Positions 1 through 4,729 of a stretch of DNA of 7,046 nt are shown one piece after another (the first letter of the stretch is position 1; each line of letters begins with the position of its first letter). Both the position numbers and the translations under genes were made by a program. A model generated the notes under the pieces. That model was not told the DNA's origin. It saw nothing but the letters and a program-made list of their open reading frames with translations, and searched no databases. Source of the DNA: an uncultured Chloroflexota bacterium (GTDB taxonomy: Bacteria; Chloroflexota; Limnocylindria; Limnocylindrales; Limnocylindraceae); the NCBI GenBank assembly GCA_937864085.1, contig CALMIH010000003.1, positions 1 through 7,046 on the forward strand, in the 5' to 3' direction.

Positions 1-849
1 CTCTAGTCCGTCGCCGCGATCCAGTTGATCGGCTGACTCCCAGCGTGCAAGATCGGCGAGCAGTCCTGGCGCGAGATCCACACCATCTTTTGCGGCAATC
101 TTTTCGGCTGCTGCGCGCGCGGCGGCGACTCGTGCCGCGCCGAGCGGAAACTCGCTCGCGGGGAGGAGGTGCGCGCGTGGGAGCGTCGCGCCGCTCCGCT
201 GTGTTGCGGGATCAATGGCACGAATGCTCTCGATCTCATCGCCGAACCACTCCACACGCAGTGGCTCGCTCGCCCCCGCTGGGAAAAGGTCAAGGATGCC
301 GCCGCGTCGCGCAAACTCGCCGCGACCACCAACGAGTGGGACGCGCTCGTAGCCGAGTGCCGCCACACGGTGCGTTGCATCGTCGAGCGACATGCGCGCG
401 CCAGGCTGCATTAGCAGCGAACCTTCACTGAGGCTGGCGGGATCGATGCTGTTCTGCAGTGCGGCGATCAGTGAGGTGACGAGGATGCGCGAGAGGCCGC
501 CACTCCATGCGGCGAGTGCCGCCACACGGCCAGCCGACTCATCCACCACCAGCTCACCACGCTCATACGGGAGGGCACTACGCGGCTCAAGGAGGGTGAT
601 GCTCTCAGGATTAGCAACCCAGGCGCGCAGCGTGTCTGCGACGCGCTCCGCAACCTCTGGGTCACGTGCAATCCAGACCACACGCTGATCTGCGGCGAGT
701 GCGGCAACGAGCGCCGCCTTTGCCGGATGCGGCAGGTGAATCAGCGATGCGGCGTGCTGCTTCTTCAGCGTGCGCTGAAGACCTGCAAACGATTCACTCT
801 TCGAGAGGCGCGCGAGCAGCGCGGCGAGCGCCACGCGCGATCCGCTCAC
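1..849 (-). CDS. mfd: Transcription-repair coupling factor Mfd, N-terminal part (cut by left window edge)
   Basis: Mfd is a cytoplasmic ATP-driven translocase that removes RNA polymerase stalled at DNA lesions and recruits UvrA. My own translation of the minus strand gives 283 uninterrupted residues running off the left edge, against about 1,100-1,200 for the family. This part is the UvrB-like N-terminal module. Residues around 45 (HPAKAALVAAL) sit where UvrB has its Walker A loop but lack a working P-loop, as is usual in Mfd. Residues about 174-191 (GGRGEFARRGGILDLFP) followed by PLRVEWFGDEIESIRAI are the conserved Mfd/UvrB signature. The RNA polymerase-binding, motor and D7 domains lie outside the window. 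The start is GTG at 849, sharing GTGA with the pth stop. No clear Shine-Dalgarno is visible, so translational coupling to pth is likely. The pth-mfd order is common in bacteria. Confidence 0.93.
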   Translation of the reverse strand, partial: MSGSRVALAALLARLSKSESFAGLQRTLKKQHAASLIHLPHPAKAALVAALAADQRVVWIARDPEVAERVADTLRAWVANPESITLLEPRSALPYERGELVVDESAGRVAALAAWSGGLSRILVTSLIAALQNSIDPASLSEGSLLMQPGARMSLDDATHRVAALGYERVPLVGGRGEFARRGGILDLFPAGASEPLRVEWFGDEIESIRAIDPATQRSGATLPRAHLLPASEFPLGAARVAAARAAAEKIAAKDGVDLAPGLLADLARWESADQLDRGDGLE

Positions 850-1580
850 CGTTCGGAGTCGGTTCGGTCGCCCTTGCCGAGCGGCTTCCGCCAGCCGTGC
901 GCCGTCTTGCGAATCCCATCGCTCCCAGCAGGGCCGTCAACCTCTCCCGCCTTCGGCAGGTTTGCAGGATCCGAAGCGCTCCCCGCCTCAGGCTCCGCCA
1001 GCTTCCAGTTGTTAAACGCGGTCGCCGCCTTGTTCAGTCCGAGACGCGCCCAGCTCTCAATCGCTTCGCCTGCGGCGGCGCTGATCTCTGGGATGCGCAG
1101 ACGCTCGGCGGCACTGAATTCATTCAGCACATGCTGCTGCGCCCCGCCACTCCCAGATGGATCGCCAATCCCAACGCGAAGGCGTGGATAGCGATCCGTC
1201 TGCATCTCTGCCTCAATCGATGCAAGTCCGTTATGGCCACCATCACTGCCACTCTCGCGGAAGCGCAGCGCACCGAACGGGAGGCTGAAGTCGTCCACCA
1301 CCACCAGAAGGTGATCAATAGAGACACGATCAGCGGCGAGCAGCTTGCGCACCGCAATCCCGGATTCGTTCATAAACGTGGTTGGCTTCGCCACAACAAG
1401 ATCGAGTCCGAGCACGCGGCCGGCATGCACCATTGACGCGTCGCGCTCTTTTCCGCCGCCACGCCACTTCACGCGATCGGCGAAGGCGTCCAGGATCAGC
1501 CAGGCGATGTTGTGTCGCGTGTAGCGATACTTCTCGCCCGGATTACCGAGTCCAACAATGAGACGACGATCGACGCTCAT
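846..1580 (-). CDS. pth: Peptidyl-tRNA hydrolase with C-terminal tail
   Basis: Pth cleaves the ester bond of peptidyl-tRNAs that drop off the ribosome and so recycles tRNA; it is cytoplasmic. The 244-residue product has the full catalytic set: N13 in GLGNPG, H23 in TRHNIAW (catalytic base), N71 in TTFMNESG, D96 in VVVDDFSLPFG and N117 in GGHNGLAS. The catalytic body ends near residue 192 (NNWKL). A further ~50 residues rich in Gly, Ala, Pro, Asp and Lys follow; most bacterial Pth proteins are about 180-200 residues long, so this tail is extra and looks disordered. The ATG start shares ATGA with the ybeY stop, and an AAGAGGAAG stretch inside the end of ybeY can serve as ribosome binding site. 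The stop overlaps the mfd start. Confidence 0.96.
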   Translation of the reverse strand: MSVDRRLIVGLGNPGEKYRYTRHNIAWLILDAFADRVKWRGGGKERDASMVHAGRVLGLDLVVAKPTTFMNESGIAVRKLLAADRVSIDHLLVVVDDFSLPFGALRFRESGSDGGHNGLASIEAEMQTDRYPRLRVGIGDPSGSGGAQQHVLNEFSAAERLRIPEISAAAGEAIESWARLGLNKAATAFNNWKLAEPEAGSASDPANLPKAGEVDGPAGSDGIRKTAHGWRKPLGKGDRTDSER

Positions 1581-2125
1581 GTGCGCTTCCTCTTCATTGC
1601 TGCAGTATGCGCGCGCAGGATGAGCGTCTGCTCACGCCACATCGCCGCCTGAGACATCGGGGTGTCGTGATCCCAGCCGCAGAGGTGCAGCGCGCCGTGG
1701 ACGGCGAGGAGGCGGACCTCATCCGCCACCGAGTGCTTCGTCGCCCCATCCGTTCCGCCACGCCCGTCGCGGGCCTGCTCAGCGGCACGATCCACGCTGA
1801 TCACGATGTCACCGATCGGAACCTGCGCCGCCACGCCACGCTGCCGCGTGCTGGCGCTTCGTGCACTGGCGCGCACGGGAAAGTCGCGCGGGTCAATCAA
1901 CGGGAAGCTGAGTACATCGGTTGGGCCGCGCTTCCCCATATGCGTTGCGTTGAGCTTTGCGATCGTGGCGTCATCAACCAGGGTGAGCACCGCTTCGCCG
2001 TTGGCTGGTGCGCCAGCACGACGCAGCGCGCGCGCAACGAGTGCGGCAAGCTCTGTTGAAGTGATGCTGACTCCGCCACGACGCTGCCGAGTGACGCGGG
2101 CGCGCGGGCCTGCGTCGCGACTCAT
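1577..2125 (-). CDS. ybeY: Endoribonuclease YbeY (16S rRNA maturation and ribosome quality control)
   Basis: YbeY is a zinc-dependent endoribonuclease involved in 16S rRNA 3'-end maturation and in removal of defective 70S ribosomes. The 182-residue product carries the family zinc motif HGALHLCGWDHD, with ligands H143, H147 and H153, and the conserved GPTDVLSFPL segment at about 67-76 followed by IGDIVISVDRA at 104-114. Compared with the roughly 150-residue compact form it has an Arg-rich N-terminus (residues 1-18), an insertion at about 82-102 between the two conserved strands, and a Gly/Thr-rich loop at about 120-130. The ATG start shares ATGA with the stop of the upstream yqeY-like gene; no good Shine-Dalgarno is seen, so coupling is likely. 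No other ATG or GTG gives a complete N-terminal domain. The usual neighbours phoH and era are not adjacent. Confidence 0.95.
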   Translation of the reverse strand: MSRDAGPRARVTRQRRGGVSITSTELAALVARALRRAGAPANGEAVLTLVDDATIAKLNATHMGKRGPTDVLSFPLIDPRDFPVRASARSASTRQRGVAAQVPIGDIVISVDRAAEQARDGRGGTDGATKHSVADEVRLLAVHGALHLCGWDHDTPMSQAAMWREQTLILRAHTAAMKRKRT

Positions 2126-2574
2126 CCGAGTGCTGCGAGTGCCGCGGTGACCTTCCCGGAGAGAACCTTGCCGTCAACGCGACCCTTCGTCTTGGGGGCG
2201 AGCCAGCCCATCACCTTCCCCATCTCCTTCGCGGAGCTGGCGCCGGTCTCGGCGATCGCCTGCTTCACCAGCGCATCCACATCAGCGTCGGTGAGCTGCT
2301 CTGGGAGGTAGACGGCCAGGATCGCAATCTCCGCCTCTTCTGCCGCGGCAAGGTCTGGTCGCTTCGCCGCAAGGTATGCGTCAACAGATTCGCGGCGCGT
2401 CTTGACCGCCTTGACGAGAACGGTGAGCGTCTCCTCATCGGTGGCGTCGTGCTTCTGTTCCTTCTCAACGAGTGAGAGTGCAGAGAGCGCCATGCGGATG
2501 GTGTCGCGGCGTAGCGTCTCGCCCGACCGCATTGATGCGGCCATATCGGCTCTTAGCTGTTCACGAAGCGACAT
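2122..2574 (-). CDS. yqeY: YqeY family (GatB/YqeY domain) protein
   Basis: This is a 150-residue stand-alone YqeY protein, the usual family length. The domain resembles the tRNA-binding tail of GatB, the amidotransferase that makes Gln-tRNA or Asn-tRNA, but the exact role of free YqeY proteins is not settled. The N-terminal helical half contains LRRDTIRMALSAL (21-33), then PEQLTDADVDALV (91-103), and the C-terminal signature GKVMGWLAPKTKGRVDGK lies at 119-136. I start it at the ATG at 2574 because GGAGAGGAG lies just upstream; an in-frame GTG at 2607 would add 11 residues but would leave that Shine-Dalgarno inside the gene. It sits 48 bases after rpsU, a very common pairing, and its stop shares ATGA with ybeY. 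Symbol by family resemblance. Confidence 0.94.
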   Translation of the reverse strand: MSLREQLRADMAASMRSGETLRRDTIRMALSALSLVEKEQKHDATDEETLTVLVKAVKTRRESVDAYLAAKRPDLAAAEEAEIAILAVYLPEQLTDADVDALVKQAIAETGASSAKEMGKVMGWLAPKTKGRVDGKVLSGKVTAALAALG

Positions 2575-2596
2575 GCGCTGCTCCTCTCCGACGGCT

Positions 2597-2631
2597 CGCG
2601 CCGCCACGGGGCGCGCAAGGGATCAGATCCC
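2597..2631 (-). promoter_or_regulatory. Two inverted repeats after rpsU (possible mRNA processing or stability element)
   Basis: Two dyads lie side by side. One is the perfect 13-base palindrome GGGATC-N-GATCCC at 2619-2631, which contains the rpsU stop codon; as RNA it could fold as a 4-bp stem with a 5-base loop. The other is CGCGCC/GGCGCG at 2597-2615, a 6-bp all-GC stem with a 7-base loop. Neither is followed by a U-tract, so a classical intrinsic terminator is unlikely. They could protect or delimit a short rpsU transcript or reduce read-through. The function is inference; the repeats themselves are read directly. Confidence 0.4.
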
Positions 2632-2808
2632 GCGAGGGCCTGACGGCTTCTTCTTCTTTGCATCCTTGCGCTTCTTCTTCTCCGCTGCGTTTTCGAACGC
2701 GTCGCGGCGACGAGACTCGGCAAGGATGCCGGCCTGCTGGACCTTCTTATTGAATCGGCGCAACGCAGCCTCAAAGGACTCGTTATCACCAATGCGAACT
2801 TCTGCCAC
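2623..2808 (-). CDS. rpsU: Small ribosomal subunit protein bS21
   Basis: bS21 joins the 30S subunit late and binds next to the 3' end of 16S rRNA, where it takes part in mRNA start-site recognition. The 61-residue product has the full family pattern: MAEVRIGDNESFEAALRRFN, then KVQQAGILAE and RRRDAFENAAEK, then a Lys/Arg-rich tail (KKKRKDAKKKK, residues about 44-55) and a short Pro/Gly end. The start is GTG, with a perfect AGGAGG 7 bases upstream (2816-2821). It is the only gene here preceded by a full consensus Shine-Dalgarno, and that sequence is folded into a hairpin (separate entry). Gaps of 52 and 48 bases on either side set it apart from the otherwise overlapping genes and suggest separate control of its level. 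Confidence 0.96.
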   Translation of the reverse strand: MAEVRIGDNESFEAALRRFNKKVQQAGILAESRRRDAFENAAEKKKRKDAKKKKPSGPRGI

Positions 2809-2812
2809 TTAT

Positions 2813-2839
2813 GTACCTCCTATGGGATGAGGAGGATAC
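2813..2839 (-). promoter_or_regulatory. rpsU leader hairpin hiding the Shine-Dalgarno, with an anti-Shine-Dalgarno mimic
   Basis: In mRNA sense, GTAtCCTCCT (2839-2830) is complementary to AGGAGGTAC (2821-2813), giving nine base pairs with one bulged T and an 8-base loop, CATCCCAT (2829-2822). The 3' arm is the whole rpsU Shine-Dalgarno. The 5' arm contains CCTCCT, the same hexamer as the anti-Shine-Dalgarno at the 3' end of 16S rRNA. The fold would block translation of rpsU. Because bS21 acts beside the 16S anti-Shine-Dalgarno, feedback control of its own mRNA is a sensible guess. The pairing is seen in the sequence; regulation is inferred. Confidence 0.6.
2816..2821 (-). promoter_or_regulatory. 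Consensus ribosome binding site of rpsU
   Basis: AGGAGG in mRNA sense, separated from the GTG start at 2808 by the seven bases TACATAA. It decides the rpsU start and forms the 3' arm of the leader hairpin. Confidence 0.85.
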
Positions 2840-2870
2840 CCGATTCAGCGAGGGGCCGACTCAGCGAGGG
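2840..2870 (-). repeat. 15-base direct repeat, period 16, across the stop codon before rpsU
   Basis: In mRNA sense CCCTCGCTGAGTCGG (2870-2856) is followed after one base by CCCTCGCTGAATCGG (2854-2840), with a single mismatch. The TGA in the first copy is the stop of the upstream membrane-protein gene; the second copy lies in the gap just before the rpsU leader hairpin. It may be a simple tandem duplication or a pair of binding sites; nothing further can be read from it. Confidence 0.6.
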
Positions 2871-3436
2871 AGAGGGATCTCCTCCCCGAGCGTGGCGAGC
2901 ACGACGAGGAGGGCCTCCGCTGCGGCGGGATCTGGGTCTGCCGAAGGGGTGCGCTGGAAGAGGATCAGCAGGCTGCCGCTGCGACGGAGGGTGAATCGAG
3001 CGTCTGGAGGGACCAGGACGAGCGTCTGAGGGGCGACGAGGTACTCGGCCACCCGCTCCGCCGCGCTGGAGGCGGAGGCGGCGTCAGGGAAGACCACGGC
3101 CACCAGCGGGATTCCGACCGGGTCGTTCGTTGATGCGCCGCGCACCACAACACGTGGCAGGGCATTGAACTCTGGCGGAAGTGGTGGGCGCACATCGGCG
3201 CCGCCAGTGATGACGCCGAGTCCCGCGGCGCGAATCGCTGCACTCAGATACTCCGTCGCCTGCGCCGTCTCATCAGAACTGCGCGGTGTTGGTGCAGCGG
3301 ATGCGGGTTGTCCCTGTGGCTCAGGCGGCGGGGGTCCGCCAGAGAGCGCCGTGAAGAGGGCGAAGCCAGCGATCAAGATGAAGAACGGCACAGCACGCGC
3401 GCGGCGCGAACGTTTTGGCTGCAGTGCCTCACTCAT
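2861..3436 (-). CDS. Unrecognised single-pass membrane-anchored protein
   Basis: I do not recognise this family. The 191-residue product has a short N-terminus with a basic patch (KRSRRARA, residues 8-15), one hydrophobic segment at about 16-32 (VPFFILIAGFALFTALS), a Pro/Ala/Gln-rich linker at 33-50, and a soluble domain of about 140 residues. The basic patch before the segment suggests the N-terminus stays inside and the domain faces outward, either anchored or after signal cleavage. The soluble part has alternating strands and helices (PRVVVRGAS, IPLVAVVFPDA, RFTLRRSGSLLILFQR) and no Cys or obvious catalytic motif. ATG shares ATGA with the HIT gene stop. It is the one non-housekeeping-looking gene in the run. 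Protein-like composition, the overlap and codon use like its neighbours' support a real gene. Confidence 0.8.
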   Translation of the reverse strand: MSEALQPKRSRRARAVPFFILIAGFALFTALSGGPPPPEPQGQPASAAPTPRSSDETAQATEYLSAAIRAAGLGVITGGADVRPPLPPEFNALPRVVVRGASTNDPVGIPLVAVVFPDAASASSAAERVAEYLVAPQTLVLVPPDARFTLRRSGSLLILFQRTPSADPDPAAAEALLVVLATLGEEIPLPR

Positions 3437-3783
3437 CCTGGTGGCCAGGTGAGCTGCCTTCCGGCGAGCAGGTGGTAGTGCAGATGTTGGATCGCCTGGC
3501 CACCCTCGTCACCGACATTGCTCACTAAGCGCCAACCGCGATCCGCGTAGCCGGCTGCCGCGGCAAGCTCCGCCGCAACGGCGTGCATGCGCCCAAGGAG
3601 CGCCGCGTGCTGCGGCGTGTCACGAAGATCCGCGGCTGAACCAATATGTTCGCGCGGAACGATCAGCAGATGCAGTGGCGCCTGTGGCGCAATGTCCTCA
3701 AAGGCGATGACAAGATCAGAGGCATGGTGCTGCGTGCTCGGCAGCTCGCCAGCAATGATGCGACAGAAGAGACAATCAGCCAT
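3433..3783 (-). CDS. HIT family nucleotide hydrolase (HinT-like)
   Basis: HIT-family proteins of this type (HinT/PKCI branch) hydrolyse purine nucleoside phosphoramidates and acyl-adenylates such as aminoacyl-AMP, in the cytoplasm. The 116-residue product has the typical opening CLFCRIIAGELPS with a C4-x-x-C7 pair, the central PLHLLIVPREHI strand (36-47), the SNVGDEGGQAIQHLHYHLLAG segment near the end, and the defining triad H100, H102, H104. The length is normal. The ATG at 3783 lies inside the last codons of prmA (8-base overlap), and the stop shares ATGA with the membrane-protein gene. A HIT gene close to dnaJ, prmA and rpsU is a recurring bacterial arrangement. The natural substrate cannot be told from sequence. 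Confidence 0.94.
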   Translation of the reverse strand: MADCLFCRIIAGELPSTQHHASDLVIAFEDIAPQAPLHLLIVPREHIGSAADLRDTPQHAALLGRMHAVAAELAAAAGYADRGWRLVSNVGDEGGQAIQHLHYHLLAGRQLTWPPG

Positions 3784-4729
3784 GCGTCAATTCTAGCGCA
3801 ACCCACTCGCCCTCTCCCCAACGCTCAACGAGGGTGAGTCCTGAGGCGCTCAGCGCGGCGGTCGTCTCATCCGCACGTGCGGCGAAGATGCCGCTCGCCA
3901 AAAGGCGACCGCCTGGTGCAACGGCGGCGGCGAGGAGTGGCGCAAGTTGGATGTGTAGTGCGGCGACGAGATTGGCAACAACGAGCGGCGCGGCGTGAGC
4001 AAGTGGAAGCGAACCGAGTGTGATCGTTGCGCGCGCGCTGAGACCGTTGCGCTCAAGGTTGCCGCGCGCCGCATCAACGGCGAGCTGATCAATATCAATG
4101 CCACTCCCGTGCGACGCGCCGAGCTGCAGCGCCGCGGCGAGCAGGATGCCACTCCCCGTTCCAACGTCAACGATCCCCGCTCCGTCGCGCGGAAGCCCAG
4201 CAAGAAGTCCCGCGTCCGCCCAACGGTTCAGGCCGGCGAGCGCAAGGCGCGTAGTTGGGTGAAGCCCAGTGCCGAACGCCTGACCAGGATCGATCACCAC
4301 CACCGCGTCACCTGGCTCAGCGGCGTGTTCACTCCATGGCGGCCGAATCACGATCCTGCCGAGGCGAAGGACAGGGAACTCGGCGCGCCAGGTGGTTGCC
4401 CACTCCTCTGCCGGAATGCTCCGCATCGCTAGTTCGCCGATCCCACGAAGGCCGAGGCCGCTCCCAGCGATCGCGGCGAAGCGTTCGAGTTCATCGCGCA
4501 GTGCCGCCGCCGCCGCCTGATTCGCAGCGTTGTCAGGAAGCCAGGCGCGGATGCGCACAGGGGCTAACGGATCGTGTGGTGGCGTCAGCGCATCGTCGGG
4601 GATCACCGGTGGGACGGCGGGTTCGGCGCTGGTGCCAGCGGGGGCGAGGCGCGCCAGACGCTCGCTGATCGCCTCTGCGGATTCAGGGTCGCAGGTGATG
4701 GAGAGTTCGAGCCAGCCGCCGTCGCTCAG
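3776..4729 (-). CDS. prmA: Ribosomal protein L11 methyltransferase PrmA, probably with a CTG start
   Basis: PrmA uses S-adenosylmethionine to trimethylate amino groups of ribosomal protein L11. The methyltransferase half is clear: the PrmA loop IDPGQAFGTGLHPTT (about 146-160 in a 317-residue numbering), motif I DVGTGSG (188-194), GIDIDQLA (210-217) and VVANLVA (250-256). The first ATG or GTG in frame is GTG at 4606, which would give 276 residues but remove the conserved L11-recognition start. The frame stays open upstream, and its translation, SDGGWLELSITCDPESAEAI and onward, matches the usual PrmA N-terminus. A TAA closes the frame near 4755, and the only sensible start between is CTG at 4729, which shares CTGA with the dnaJ stop and has GAGGAG five bases before it. 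The stop overlaps the HIT start by 8 bases. Identity is firm; the start is inferred. Confidence 0.9.
   Translation of the reverse strand: MSDGGWLELSITCDPESAEAISERLARLAPAGTSAEPAVPPVIPDDALTPPHDPLAPVRIRAWLPDNAANQAAAAALRDELERFAAIAGSGLGLRGIGELAMRSIPAEEWATTWRAEFPVLRLGRIVIRPPWSEHAAEPGDAVVVIDPGQAFGTGLHPTTRLALAGLNRWADAGLLAGLPRDGAGIVDVGTGSGILLAAALQLGASHGSGIDIDQLAVDAARGNLERNGLSARATITLGSLPLAHAAPLVVANLVAALHIQLAPLLAAAVAPGGRLLASGIFAARADETTAALSASGLTLVERWGEGEWVALELTHG

Noticed and set aside
45..431. Plus-strand and minus-strand alternative open frames over the mfd region
   Set aside because: The minus-strand frame starting at 849 reads as Mfd without interruption to the edge; the others are low-complexity shadows.
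666..1436. Long plus-strand open frame of about 256 codons opposite pth and mfd
   Set aside because: It lies antisense to two firmly identified genes, its translation is Arg/Ala-rich with no recognisable motif, and it has no ribosome binding site. It is a by-product of GC-rich codon use.
2126..2150. GCGAGTGC-type short direct repeat at the end of yqeY
   Set aside because: It simply encodes the Ala-Ala-Leu-Ala-Ala-Leu C-terminus with repeated codons.
2597..2615. GC-rich hairpin after rpsU as an intrinsic terminator
   Set aside because: No run of U follows; the next bases are AGCCGTCGG and then the yqeY ribosome binding site.
2640..2690. AAG-rich run in rpsU as a slippery or simple repeat
   Set aside because: It encodes the Lys/Arg-rich tail normal for bS21, and the frame continues cleanly to the stop.
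2833..2838. TATCCT as a possible -10 box for an rpsU promoter
   Set aside because: Only four of six bases match TATAAT, no -35-like hexamer lies 16-18 bases upstream, and the bases are already part of the leader hairpin.
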